Of a stretch of DNA of 64,000 nucleotides, positions 1 to 8,919 are shown one piece after another. The stretch comes from Bradyrhizobium zhanjiangense. GTDB lineage: Bacteria; Pseudomonadota; Alphaproteobacteria; Rhizobiales; Xanthobacteraceae. Each line of letters begins with the position of its first letter. Within the stretch, counting starts at the first letter, position 1. The stretch spans positions 1,116,001-1,180,000 of the forward strand of contig NZ_CP022221.1 of assembly GCF_004114935.1 (NCBI RefSeq), given 5' to 3'. The notes under the pieces were generated by a model. It was not told the DNA's origin. It worked only from the letters and a program-made list of their open reading frames with translations, and made no database searches. Position numbers and translations under genes: made by a program.

Positions 1-560
1 AGCTGCAGCTTTCGCATCATGCGCGCGCGGCGCACCTTCACGTCACCTCGCTGACATTCAGCGTGGCCGCGATCTGCTTGGCAACCCGTCCCTCCGCTAT
101 TAGCAGCAAGATGTCGCGCTCGCGTACCGTAAGCTCGTCGAAGCACCGCCGGGCTTCGCGCACGACGAGCTCGCGCTCCAGCCGCATGCGGTCGCGTTCC
201 ACCCCAAGCCGCACCGCGTCAAGAAACTCCTGCTCGCGAAACGGCTTGGGCAAAAAATCGACTGCCCCGAGCTTCGTCGCTTCCACAGAGATGCGGACAT
301 CGGAATGGCCGCTGATGAACACGATCGGAACCGAGACTCCGGAGGCGGCAAGCGTTCGCTGCAGATCAAGCCCCGTTGGCGAGGTTCCGGGAAAGCGGAC
401 GTCGAGCGCCAGACACGATGGGCCTTCGCAGAGCTGCTCCGCTGAGAATTCGTCCGTCGAGCTGAACAGCCTCACCTCGAATCCAGCGTCATGGCAGAGA
501 TCTCCAAGCAAGGTGCTCGTCGTCGTCAATCACATAAATCGTCGCCGGGCTTGTACTCAT
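1..560 (-). pseudogene. FixJ/NarL-type response regulator, frameshifted, runs off the window
   Basis: Reading leftward from the ATG at 560, the first codons give STSPATIYVIDDDE, the usual start of a receiver domain with its acidic pocket. The frame is then lost near 510-516. The rest of the receiver is open in another frame up to 44: it has LDVRFPG around the phospho-acceptor aspartate, the SGH switch region and KPF with the conserved lysine, followed by the start of a LuxR-type helix-turn-helix (LTVRERDILLLIAEG). Near 40-44 one missing base turns the expected SEVTVKVRRARMMRKLQ into SEVT-stop, and the lost residues are readable in the next frame to the window edge. Two indels make this a pseudogene unless they are sequencing errors. 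The closest family members in rhizobia are FixJ/NodW-like regulators. No partner kinase is visible. Confidence 0.75.
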
Positions 561-1327
561 GGCCCAAAATCTCCTCGTCCAATTCTCTTTTCTATGAAGA
601 ACGAACTCGCTCAAATGCAATCAACCGATCCTAGTGCAGCGGCGTGACATTGCTGCGGGGCCAGAGTTCACACTTTCCGTGTTCCTTCCCTCAAGGAGAC
701 AAATCCGTGTGAACGTTCGTGCGAAGGCTGGTTCGTAACTACGGCGCTCGAGAAGCTGGCCATGCGATCGATACGGTGCCGCGCAGAAATCCGGCCCGAT
801 ATGTGTAAAGCACGAGTGTCCGCTGGGACGGGCGAAGAGGCGGGTGCTGCTGCATTGTCACTATCCGCCCGATAGGCTGTAGCGTCGCGAGTTGATCTGT
901 GGCGGGGGAGTTGTCCCCGAGACTTTGCCGTGCGTTCGAGATGCCTGCTGCAGGCGTCTGCTAAGAGGTTGAGTGTCGGTTTTTAGCGATGATTGTTCCT
1001 TTTTTGAAGCGTCCTCCGACGCGAGGGCCAACTTGCTCTTCGTGAATGCCAGTCGATGGTGTTCGGGTCTGACCAGGACATTGAATCCTTGAGCCCAATT
1101 ATGGAGTGGCCGGTTCTTATCGTTCAGCACATGGTTGCCGATCAAATGATACTTCCATCGCACGAGATCGTGCAGTGTATGCGTGCGCGCGCAGCGCCAG
1201 TGCCGATCAAGAGTGAGGCCCGCGAATGTCCCCGGCTCGTTCGCAGGCGCCGCGGATTACGCCCGAGGACGGCCGGTACATCCAGGTAGGCAAGAGATGG
1301 CGAATGCACAAGCGACGCTGCCGTGGC
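561..1327. other. No convincing gene
   Basis: About 770 bases with short open frames only. The longest is a 100-codon frame on the minus strand (861-1163). It has no recognisable domain, no good ribosome-binding site and a low-complexity C-terminal half. No nod box, tts box or transfer RNA was recognised here. The region probably consists of old island debris. Confidence 0.4.
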
Positions 1328-1549
1328 TCATGAAGCGTCCCATCCCACCGCGGACGTCACCGCCGCGCCCATCGGGACCCAGAACCATGTTGGCCAGAAC
1401 CAGAAGAGCGGCATTGCAAAGCCGCTCATAGACGGGCCTGCGGCGGCGTTTTCCCCCGGTCCGGCGAGGTTCCAAATCTTCCGCTGGCGCCGCATCGACC
1501 GATACGCATCCAGATCAATGATCTTTGTCGAATTCGTGCTTTCTGCCAC
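1328..1549 (-). CDS. Small protein with tryptophan-rich hydrophobic tail
   Basis: A 73-residue frame from a GTG at 1549. The N-terminal third is polar (STKIIDLDAYRSMRRQRK). The second half is hydrophobic and aromatic, with FWFWPTWFWVP at about residues 49-59, which could form a membrane-inserting segment. I do not recognise the family with certainty. The composition resembles small rhizobial proteins with an IIDLDAYR start and a PLFWFWP stretch, but this comes from memory. The ribosome-binding site is weak. It lies alone among debris, so it may be a relic of a larger gene. Confidence 0.4.
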   Translation of the reverse strand: MAESTNSTKIIDLDAYRSMRRQRKIWNLAGPGENAAAGPSMSGFAMPLFWFWPTWFWVPMGAAVTSAVGWDAS

Positions 1550-2573
1550 CTGCAAAATCCGCTTTCGATTGTCGCGTCCTATAGTAGTTCGGCCTTGACG
1601 GCCGACTAGCTCTCGCCAAACAAAACAACACGCGTTCTGTAAGGTCCCGGCCACGTAGCAAAGACTTTTCACGCGGGAGCTCGCGATAGCCGCCCATTTC
1701 TTCAGTCATCCAGGCAGTCAGCTGCGGCGGGCACAGAGCGACGCGCCAGGAGATTGGCGTAGCGCGGACACGGCAGCGTCGCTCCGCGCGATCGATCCAG
1801 GACTGCCTTCCGGCCCCATCAGCGTTCCATCTACAGAGAAGTGATCGCGCGTGTGCCAGTAACCGATACGATCGGCCAGTCATCGAGATGGCCCAAGAAC
1901 GTATCGCCGAGCTTGCCGATCATGAGTTGACCCGGCTTCTAGCGATACCCCAGCAGCTCGCCCGGCGACATCCAGTCATTGAGATTCGCGGTCTCGCTGA
2001 GGGCGCAACATCAGAACGCCGCGAGGCAGCCGTTGCTCGAAGAGCGCTCGCAACCGCGGATCTAGCGTGGCCAGCCCCGGATCACATTGCGCCTCTCGTT
2101 CTTCAACTCGAACGCCCGACTTCCTGAATTCGCTGCGGAACACGTTCACCAAGGTGTCTCCGTTGCCAACCTGCTGTTGCTAGCTCGCTTCCGGCACGCT
2201 TTAGTGGGGAACGTTCGGCAATGTCGGGTAGTCCGTCTTCTGACATCCAGGAGGATAGGCTCGCGAGTGCAGGTGGAATGCTGCTACCCCAAGGAAGCTT
2301 CCGGCGAAAAACGCCGGAAAAGTATGCATGAGCGCAGGATTTTGTCTCTTCAGCGCTTCTCATTGCATCAATCGAGATGAAAACCTGACTACAGTCGTCG
2401 ATCAATCGGGCGACGCATCGCGATCGAGCGTATCGCTTCGCCACGAGGGCGCACAAAAGAGCCGAGCTCGTGCGCCCGGTGCCCGTAAATGCAGCCAGAT
2501 TTAGCTGAAACGGTGCCGCTCTTTACGTGCGGGCACGATGTTGCCGCACGAGCGTCCGCCAAAAGAGGCAAAA
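1550..2573. other. Roughly 1 kb without a supported gene
   Basis: Both strands contain only short, overlapping frames with no recognised motif. The minus strand has scattered stretches that look like broken coding sequence across several frames between 1700 and 2150, which suggests a decayed gene, but no family could be assigned. No terminal inverted repeats of an insertion sequence were seen. Confidence 0.35.
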
Positions 2574-2861
2574 ATGCATAACAGCTCTCATAGCTCCGAA
2601 AACCGAGGGTGCTGTGCGGTGTGCGGTGGAAGGTTCGGGCTGATCCGCCATTACTGGTGGCGAACGGCCCTTTGCTCCAAGAAATGCGTCGATCGCTTCA
2701 ACGCCCGGCGAGAGGCTGACCAGAAATGGCTGCGCCGGCTTCTGGCGGCTCGTGGAGATTGCGAGACAAGCCCTAACGGAGTGCATTGCGTGCCATGCAC
2801 ACCAGCAACCCGTTGCTTAACAGCAGGAAGCTCCGTGGACTTCGGAAATGAACGACCATAG
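2574..2861 (+). CDS. Small zinc-knuckle-like protein
   Basis: The 95-residue frame begins at ATG 2574, seven bases after an AAGAGGC ribosome-binding site. Residues about 11-40 hold CCAVCGG and ALCSKKC, a CxxC plus CxxxC arrangement separated by about 17 residues, which suggests a small treble-clef or zinc-ribbon fold. A basic stretch (DRFNARREADQKWLRRL) follows. The C-terminal part is less protein-like. Function is unknown; a nucleic-acid or protein adaptor role would be typical of such knuckles. It overlaps the next small gene by 14 bases, so the two may be co-translated. Confidence 0.5.
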   Translation: MHNSSHSSENRGCCAVCGGRFGLIRHYWWRTALCSKKCVDRFNARREADQKWLRRLLAARGDCETSPNGVHCVPCTPATRCLTAGSSVDFGNERP

Positions 2862-3057
2862 TTCGTCAGCGATGCGCGAGTTGCAGGGGCTCCGGCTCAT
2901 GCGTGCGTTTCTTCGGATAGACGATGCAGCCCTGCGTCGTGTGGTCATTGAGCTGACGGAGCGCCTCGCAGAAGGGGCGCCTGCAGCCTCGCCTTCGGCG
3001 GCTGATGACCTGTCCGCCAACGTGACGCCGCTGCATGAGAATCCTACTCTAGCCTGA
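2848..3057 (+). CDS. Small protein resembling the tail of rhizobial HTH regulators
   Basis: A 69-residue frame starting at ATG 2848 inside the 3' end of the preceding small gene. The central part, RLMRAFLRIDDAALRRVVIELTERLA, has the pattern seen downstream of the helix-turn-helix in many rhizobial XRE-type regulators (from memory), but no helix-turn-helix is present here. It is either an independent small protein or the detached C-terminal module of a regulator. The overlap with the upstream frame supports translational coupling. Confidence 0.45.
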   Translation: MNDHSSSAMRELQGLRLMRAFLRIDDAALRRVVIELTERLAEGAPAASPSAADDLSANVTPLHENPTLA

Positions 3058-3399
3058 CATTTGGACATGTCGCGGCCGGACGCGAGTCGATCCAGCCTCG
3101 AACCCAATCCGACCGGTACACGATGCAAGAAGGCGATGACGTTGGCGTCGCCGAGAAGCAAGGGGCCGCCCATGTGGTGCTGCTTCAAATGTGAGCGTCT
3201 GAGTGAGGTGTTCTGCGCAGTATCACGATTCGAGCAGGCGCCTTATCCGAGTGGACTGGCAGGAACGCAGAGGTCAAGCAATTCGCCGTCACGAGGGATT
3301 AACAATCGCTCGGCAGCGATTCCCTGGGAGAGCGAAAACTGCCGAAGGTGATCTCGGGTGACGGTCGCGTGATCAAGAGCCTCAAGATGAGTAAGCAAC
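3058..3399. other. Intergenic stretch with no supported gene
   Basis: A 96-codon plus-strand frame (3061-3351) is rich in Ser, Arg and Cys, has no recognisable motif and is not accepted. Nothing else was seen here. Confidence 0.3.
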
Positions 3400-3800
3400 T
3401 ACAATTGGGCGCGGGAACGTCTTGCAGAGTGTCGCGGCCTGTTCGGCATCCATGGCGATCGACGCACCCTCCCATAACGCACCGGAAGGATGAATGACGA
3501 TGATGTCCGGATCGGTGCTTCGAATTGTCTCCTCGACCGGCAGATAGAGGACAGTGTCGCCTGCCCAATAGAGGCGCGGCTCGCCTTTCAGCTCAATGCT
3601 AAAGCCCATGACCGGTCCCATCTTGTCGACTACCGGGCCAAAGCCATGGCGGCCTTCGCGCCGGGTCAGCTTGACGCCGCGCCAATCCAGTTGATTGTGA
3701 AGTGGCGTGATCTTTTCGAAGCCAAAGGAACGGCTTTTGGTGTCGTCGCCAGGTTGACAAATGATGGGCAGATTCTTTGGAACCAGAGATTGCGCCACCG
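3400..3800 (-). pseudogene. MBL-fold metallo-hydrolase fragment (UlaG-like)
   Basis: The minus-strand frame reads VAQSLVPKNLPIICQPGD, then LDWRGVKLTRREGRHGFG, then FSIELKGEPRLYWAGDTV and DPDIIVIHPSGALWEG. These are the middle and C-terminal strands of an UlaG-type metallo-beta-lactamase-fold hydrolase, with the YWAGDTV strand carrying the metal-binding aspartate. The N-terminal third with the HxHxDH motif is missing. The last 20 or so residues also diverge after KTFPR. Both ends are therefore lost. Upstream the frame runs directly into an inverted piece of an AraC-type regulator gene. Confidence 0.7.
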
Positions 3801-3804
3801 GTTC

Positions 3805-4212
3805 GACGGAATATACTGCGCCTGCCCGCCTTCGCGATGGGGCGGCACGACCAACCCGTTCGCAAAAGCCGACGGCGATGCCCTGGCATCTGTGTTTGAG
3901 TGGGCGCAGCACCGCTTGGATCAGGACCTGGCGATCGACCGCCTCGCTTCGCGCGCAGGAATGAGCCGCCGCACTTTTATCCGACGATTCGAGGAAGCAA
4001 CCGGCATGTCGCCCGGTGATTGGGTGGTGCAGACGCGCGTGTTGCGGGCTCGCGAACTCCTTGAGGCGACGCAGCTCTCAATTGAGAGTATCGCGGCCGC
4101 GACCGGCTTCGGTTCGGCTGAAACGCTGAGACATCATTTCAGACACCGGATCGGCAGGAGCCCGATGCGCTATCGGGCGGTCTTTCAGATGCCTGCGCGA
4201 GCGGGCGGCTAA
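3805..4212 (+). pseudogene. GlxA/FtrA-type AraC-family regulator, truncated and locally inverted
   Basis: From 3868 to 4212 the plus strand encodes an almost complete C-terminal AraC DNA-binding domain. It has RLASRAGMSRRTFIRRFEEA (first helix-turn-helix), then SIESIAAATGFGSAETLRHHF (second), the signature of the GlxA/FtrA subfamily. The N-terminal amidase-like (DJ-1/PfpI) domain is absent. The linker that should precede the binding domain, ANGLVVPPHREGGQAQYIP, is present at 3805-3863 but on the opposite strand. The gene was thus broken by a local inversion and is very likely dead, although the binding domain is still open within a longer plus-strand frame. Confidence 0.75.
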
Positions 4213-4337
4213 GATCGCGGAGCAGCTAAACCGCACGGTGCAAAGTGTGTTTGCATTGGACTGTAGAACAGTGGTCCGTTCATCTAGATTGCGAATTCAA
4301 GCTCTTTAGCTATTTGGGGGAGTGCATTTGGTCTTAG

Positions 4338-4472
4338 ATGCCGGCGAATGCAACAAGACTATTCCAACAAATCGCCGAAGTCGCAGAACCAAGTGCCAAG
4401 GTGATCATACTGGAGGCGCCCAAAACAGCCGCGACCATTGTAAGAGCCTCTTTGCGGCGATGCGATGATTAG
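4338..4472 (+). CDS. Possible small protein, 44 residues
   Basis: ATG at 4338 opens a 44-residue frame whose composition looks like a normal soluble protein: MPANATRLFQQIAEVAE, then KVIILEAPKTAATIV. No good Shine-Dalgarno sequence is seen and the family is not recognised. It lies in the otherwise empty 4213-4898 interval, upstream of sfnG. It may equally be chance; translation evidence or conservation would decide. Confidence 0.25.
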   Translation: MPANATRLFQQIAEVAEPSAKVIILEAPKTAATIVRASLRRCDD

Positions 4473-4730
4473 CCACACCTGCAGAGCAACAAACGATGCG
4501 TGTGCGGCGAAATAAAAGGAAGCCGATTATCTCCGCGCGACGAAAAATAGTTCGTCTTGGACTCGCGCGGCCGAATGATCTCTGAGAGGATTGATCATCA
4601 GGCAATGATGCCAATCAGGAGCGCTTGTGATGCGCAACAACATCTTCGACAAGGTGAGGCATTCGATCATGCGCGAGCTTGTCGATCTGGTGTGTTCGTG
4701 TCATTCCTGAGTGAGCTCTCAATTCGGAGC

Positions 4731-4752
4731 AGCGATCTGAGCTGAGATCGCT
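4731..4752. promoter_or_regulatory. Perfect 8-bp inverted repeat upstream of sfnG
   Basis: AGCGATCT at 4731-4738 and its exact reverse complement AGATCGCT at 4745-4752, separated by six bases. No T-run follows, so a terminator is unlikely. The position, about 150 bases before the sfnG start, fits an operator for the organosulfur operon. The rest of the 4213-4898 interval holds nothing else supportable apart from the possible small frame at 4338. Confidence 0.35.
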
Positions 4753-4898
4753 CTAACTCCATCGAAATCAACAACCTCAACGGTGGCTGAGCAGTAACCT
4801 CGGCGCTCGCTCGTCCTGAGCGGCGTTGTCGCATGGTGCTGCCTCGCTCTAGCCGCCGGCTGTTTCGCCGTATGTCTAATTCTCAAGGGACAAACAGG

Positions 4899-6005
4899 AT
4901 GTCTGTGAACAACGAACCGATCAAATTCGCATACTGGGTGCCGAACGTGTCCGGCGGCCTCGTGATTTCCTCGATCGAGCAGCGTACTGGCTGGGACATC
5001 GACTACAATCGGAAGCTCGCCCAGATCGCCGAAAAGGCAGGTTTCGACTACGCGCTCAGCCAGATCCGCTTCACGGCGGGTTACGGAGCCGACAAGCAGC
5101 ATGAGCCGGTCAGCTTCTCGCATGCGCTGCTGGCTGCGACTGAAAAGCTCAAGGTGATCGCCGCTCTCCTTCCCGGGCCATGGAATCCGGCCGTAGCGGC
5201 GAAGCAGATTGCGACGATCAGCCAGCTTACCAACGCGCGCGTTGCGGTGAATATTGTATCCGGCTGGTTCCGCGGTGAATTCCACGCAATCGGCGAGCCC
5301 TGGCTCGATCACGATGAGCGCTACCGGCGTTCGGAGGAGTTCATCAATGCTCTGCGCGGGATTTGGACGGAAGAGAGCTACACACTCAAGGGGGACTTCT
5401 ATCGGTTCAACGAGTACTCGCTGAAGCCGAAACCGCTCGATCCGCTGCCCGAGATCTTCCAGGGCGGCTCTTCGCGCGCCGCCCGCGACATGGCTGCTCG
5501 CGTGTCCGACTGGTACTTCACGAACGGGAATACGCCGGACGGGCTGAAGGCGCAGGTCGAGGACATCAGGTCGAAGGAGAAGACCTTCGGCAAGGGATGG
5601 CAGACCAAGATCGGCATCAATGCCTTCGGCATCGTCCGGCAGACCGAAAAGGAGGCCAAGGACGTGCTGCAGGAGATCCTCGACAAGGCGATCCCCGATG
5701 CAGTTCGCGGCTTCCACCATGAGGTCCAGAACGCCGGCAACGCCAGCCCCGAGCGTGAGGGCAACTGGGCCAAGTCCACCTTCCAGGATCTCGTTCAATA
5801 CAACGACGGCTTCCGCTCGAACCTGATCGGCACGCCGCAGCAAGTCGCTGAACGGATCATCGAGCTCAAGCATGCCGGCGCCGACCTGATCCTGCTCGGG
5901 TTCCTGCATTTCCAGGAGGAGGTCGAATATTTCGGCAAGCATGTGATCCCGCTGGTCCGCGAACTCGAGGCAAGGAGGCCTGTACGCGTTCAGGCTGCCG
6001 AATAG
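4899..6005 (+). CDS. sfnG: FMNH2-dependent dimethylsulfone monooxygenase
   Basis: A 368-residue luciferase-like monooxygenase (TIM barrel). Members oxidise dimethylsulfone with FMNH2 and O2 to methanesulfinate and formaldehyde, feeding sulfur assimilation. Near-identity to the SfnG pattern is visible in KFAYWVPNVSGGLV (start), QIRFTAGYGA, VAVNIVSGWFRGEFHAIGE, IFQGGSSRAARDMAARVSDWYFTNG and the C-terminal LGFLHFQEEVEYFGKHV. The start at 4899 matches the family; an in-frame ATG at 4872 would add nine residues. It heads a co-directional run of genes. No FMN reductase is adjacent, so FMNH2 must come from elsewhere in the genome. Confidence 0.9.
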   Translation: MSVNNEPIKFAYWVPNVSGGLVISSIEQRTGWDIDYNRKLAQIAEKAGFDYALSQIRFTAGYGADKQHEPVSFSHALLAATEKLKVIAALLPGPWNPAVAAKQIATISQLTNARVAVNIVSGWFRGEFHAIGEPWLDHDERYRRSEEFINALRGIWTEESYTLKGDFYRFNEYSLKPKPLDPLPEIFQGGSSRAARDMAARVSDWYFTNGNTPDGLKAQVEDIRSKEKTFGKGWQTKIGINAFGIVRQTEKEAKDVLQEILDKAIPDAVRGFHHEVQNAGNASPEREGNWAKSTFQDLVQYNDGFRSNLIGTPQQVAERIIELKHAGADLILLGFLHFQEEVEYFGKHVIPLVRELEARRPVRVQAAE

Positions 6006-6027
6006 GCGCAAAGCGAGGGGCAGCCAC

Positions 6028-6951
6028 GTGACGGTGATTGCGACAGGGGCGGGGGCGTATCGGCTGGAGGAGATGCCTCCACGCCGCTACGCAGATGTAT
6101 CGACCGAAAGGCGCGAGGAAGCGCTGGACGGGGGCGCGGGCGAGTCTGCCAAGGCGCCCGTGCGGCTAGCGCTCGGACTTGCGAACATTTCGCTGGCGTT
6201 TGGCGGCGTCGCAGCGCTACGCGAGATCGATCTCAAGGTCGCTTCGGGTGAGATCCTGGCCGTGATCGGTCCGAACGGCGCCGGCAAGAGTTCGCTCCTC
6301 AACATCGTCAGTGGACTTTACCGGCCCGATCGCGGCGAGGTGTGGTTTGGCGAGCACTCCTTTCGCGAAGTGCCGACGTCGAAGCTGGCAGGCCTTGGTG
6401 TCGCGCGGACGTTTCAAAATCTGGCGCTCTTCAAGGGACTTTCCGTTTTCGACAATGTGCTGATGGGGCTGGCGCATCGCGTGCGTGCTGGTTTTCTGCG
6501 GCAGATCGTCGGCTCGCCACTGGCGAGACGGATCGAGGCGGAGAACCACGCGGCCGCGGAAGAAGTGATCGGGTTTCTGCATCTTGGCGAGGTTCGTGAC
6601 CGCCTTGCTGGAACGCTATCCTATGGACTGCAGAAGCGCGTCGAGTTGGCGCGGGCCCTCGTCATGCGGCCGAAGCTCCTGCTGTTGGACGAGCCGTTCG
6701 CGGGCATGACCCTCACCGAGAAACGAGAGCTGTCGCAGCATGTGCGCAACGCTCGCGACAGTTTTGGCGCAGCAATCGTACTGATCGAGCATGACATCGG
6801 CGTGGTGATGGGGCTGTCCGATCGCGTGGCCGTACTCGACTACGGGCGAAAGATCGCCGACGGTACGCCGGATCAGGTCCGTGCCGATCCTGCGGTGATC
6901 GACGCCTATCTCGGCGTCGCACATGAGGACGATAAGGAGCTTGCGATCTGA
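6028..6951 (+). CDS. Branched-chain-type ABC transporter ATPase (LivG-like)
   Basis: A 307-residue cytoplasmic ATPase. Residues about 84-92 form the Walker A motif GPNGAGKSS. The Q-loop region is ARTFQNLALF, the signature is LSYGLQKRVELARAL, and Walker B is LLLLDEP followed by the LivG-typical FAGMT. About 45 extra N-terminal residues precede the nucleotide-binding domain. The start is a GTG at 6028, 22 bases after sfnG. The stop overlaps the ATG of the following permease (TGATG). It would drive import of an amino-acid-like or small organic acid substrate. Its position behind sfnG suggests an organosulfur compound, which is inference. Confidence 0.88.
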   Translation: MTVIATGAGAYRLEEMPPRRYADVSTERREEALDGGAGESAKAPVRLALGLANISLAFGGVAALREIDLKVASGEILAVIGPNGAGKSSLLNIVSGLYRPDRGEVWFGEHSFREVPTSKLAGLGVARTFQNLALFKGLSVFDNVLMGLAHRVRAGFLRQIVGSPLARRIEAENHAAAEEVIGFLHLGEVRDRLAGTLSYGLQKRVELARALVMRPKLLLLDEPFAGMTLTEKRELSQHVRNARDSFGAAIVLIEHDIGVVMGLSDRVAVLDYGRKIADGTPDQVRADPAVIDAYLGVAHEDDKELAI

Positions 6952-7841
6952 TGTTTGACTATCAGTTTCTGCTCGAGGTGCTGATCGGCGGGCTGCTTTC
7001 GGGCGTGATGTACTCGCTGGTCGCAATCGGGTTCGTGCTGATCTACAAGACCTCGGGCGTGCTCAACTTCGCGCAAGGCGCGATGCTGCTGTTCGCGGCC
7101 CTGACCTTCGTCAGCCTCATCGAGCGCGGCGCGCCATTCTTTGCTGCACTGGCCGCGACGCTGGTCATCATGGTCGTGCTGGGCATCGCCACCGAGCGCT
7201 TGGTGCTGCGGCCACTCGTCAACCAGCCGCCGATCACCCTGTTCATGGCGACGCTCGGGCTCTCCTACGTCATCGAGGGCGCAGCCCAGCTTCTGTGGGG
7301 CACGCAGGTGCATGGCCTCGACATTGGCATCAGCGACACGCCGTTCGAGGTGGCGGGCGTGCTGATCAGTCGGTTCGACCTGTTTGCGGCAGCGGTCGCC
7401 GGCAGCCTGGTCGCGCTGTTTGCGCTGTTCTTTCGCTACACCCGCACCGGACTGTCGTTTCGCGCCGTCGCCGATGATCAATTTGCAGCGCTTGCGGTCG
7501 GCTTGCGGCTGCCGCGGGTCTGGGCCGCGGTCTGGACGGTGGCGGGGATCGTCGCCCTGGTCGGTGGGCTCTTATGGGGCGCGCGGCTCGGCGTGCAGTT
7601 CTCGCTGTCGCTCGTCGTCCTGAAGGCGCTGCCGGTCCTGGTGCTCGGCGGGTTCGATTCGATCACAGGGGCGATCGTCGGCGGTCTTTTGGTCGGCGCC
7701 ATCGAAAAACTGGCGGAGGTCTATGTCGGACCATTCTTCGGCGGCGGCATCGAGGCCTGGGCCGCCTACGTCGCGGCACTGGCGCTCCTCTTGATCCGGC
7801 CATCGGGCCTGTTCGGGCAGAAGCTGGTGGAAAGGGTGTAA
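6951..7841 (+). CDS. Branched-chain-type ABC permease (LivH-like)
   Basis: A 296-residue inner-membrane protein with the LivH pattern: LIGGLLSGVMYSLVAIGFVLIYKTSGVLNFAQGAMLLF near the N-terminus, and the GLSFRAVADDQFAALAVGL coupling loop around residues 166-184. Eight or more hydrophobic helices are visible. It starts at ATG 6951, overlapping the ATPase stop by one base, and ends three bases before the second permease. It forms half of the membrane channel with that permease. Confidence 0.9.
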   Translation: MFDYQFLLEVLIGGLLSGVMYSLVAIGFVLIYKTSGVLNFAQGAMLLFAALTFVSLIERGAPFFAALAATLVIMVVLGIATERLVLRPLVNQPPITLFMATLGLSYVIEGAAQLLWGTQVHGLDIGISDTPFEVAGVLISRFDLFAAAVAGSLVALFALFFRYTRTGLSFRAVADDQFAALAVGLRLPRVWAAVWTVAGIVALVGGLLWGARLGVQFSLSLVVLKALPVLVLGGFDSITGAIVGGLLVGAIEKLAEVYVGPFFGGGIEAWAAYVAALALLLIRPSGLFGQKLVERV

Positions 7842-7844
7842 GTC

Positions 7845-8891
7845 ATGCCGGCTCTCATCTCCGCCAAGTCGAGCTGGTACTTCAGCGAGGCGCTGTGGAT
7901 CGGCCTCGTGATTGTGGCCGCCTACGGCATCGTTCCGCTCGCGGGGACGGACTATCTGCTCGACGCTGTGCTCACGCCGTTTCTGGCGCTGTCGCTTGCC
8001 GCCGTAGGGCTCAACGTCCTGACTGGTTATGCCGGTCAGGTCTCACTCGGCTCTGCCGCCTTTCTCGCTGTCGGCGCCTACGCCGCCTACAATCTTCACC
8101 TTCGTATCCCGGCATTGCCGCTGCTCGTCGATCTGGTGCTGGCCGGAGGCGTCGCGGCGGCCATCGGGATCGTATTCGGGCTCCCTAGCCTGCGGTTGCG
8201 CGGCTTCTATCTCGCAGTATCGACGCTCGCTGCGCAATTCTTCGTGCAGTGGGCGCTGACCAAGTTCAGCTGGTTCTCCAACGACAATCTATCAGGAGTG
8301 ATCGACGCGCCGATTCTCAGTATCGGCAGCATTAGCTTCACGAGCCCCGCCGCACGTTACGTCTTTTCGTTGACGATCGTTGTCGTGCTGACCCTGCTGA
8401 CGCTGCGACTCCTGCGTTCCCAATCTGGCCGCAACTTCATCGCGGTACGCGATCACGAGACCGCGGCCAAGGTGATTGGTGTGCCGCTGTTGCGGACCAA
8501 GCTGCTCGCCTTCGCGATCTCGTCCTTCCTCATTGGTGTTGCCGGCGTGCTCTGGGCATTTGCTTATTTGCGCACGGTCGAGCCGGCCGGGTTCAATCTG
8601 GATCGCTCGTTCCAGATCCTGTTCATCATCATCATCGGCGGCCTCGCTTCGCTGCGCGGCTCCTTCATCGGCGCTGCCTTCATCGTCGTGTTCCCGCTCC
8701 TGCTGTCGCGAATCGGCTCCGCGCTGCTCGGCAGCGTGTTCGATTCGGGTGTTCTGGAGATGAGCCAGCGCATCGTGATCGGTGCGCTCATCATCGCTTT
8801 TCTGATTGCAGAGCCGCGAGGGCTGATCGCGCTGTGGGACCGCGCGTGGGTAGCCATCCGGCCTGCCAGGCGCCCAATGCTTCCGACCTGA
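7845..8891 (+). CDS. Branched-chain-type ABC permease (LivM-like)
   Basis: A 348-residue membrane protein of the LivM family. It contains LAAVGLNVLTGYAGQVSLGSAAFLAVGAY (about residues 51-79), a long hydrophobic series, the coupling segment SQSGRNFIAVRDHETAAKVIGV near residues 189-210, and IIGGLASLRGSFIGAAF. The charged N- and C-terminal ends are short. It pairs with the upstream LivH-like permease. The next gene, the binding protein, starts 29 bases downstream. Confidence 0.9.
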   Translation: MPALISAKSSWYFSEALWIGLVIVAAYGIVPLAGTDYLLDAVLTPFLALSLAAVGLNVLTGYAGQVSLGSAAFLAVGAYAAYNLHLRIPALPLLVDLVLAGGVAAAIGIVFGLPSLRLRGFYLAVSTLAAQFFVQWALTKFSWFSNDNLSGVIDAPILSIGSISFTSPAARYVFSLTIVVVLTLLTLRLLRSQSGRNFIAVRDHETAAKVIGVPLLRTKLLAFAISSFLIGVAGVLWAFAYLRTVEPAGFNLDRSFQILFIIIIGGLASLRGSFIGAAFIVVFPLLLSRIGSALLGSVFDSGVLEMSQRIVIGALIIAFLIAEPRGLIALWDRAWVAIRPARRPMLPT

Positions 8892-8919
8892 GAGTTTGCT
8901 TAACCCAAAGGAGCTTGCA

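Noticed and set aside
4719..6011. 430-codon minus-strand open frame opposite sfnG
   Set aside because: Its sequence mirrors sfnG, with no family motif; high-GC genes often have long open antisense frames. sfnG is a clear match on the plus strand.
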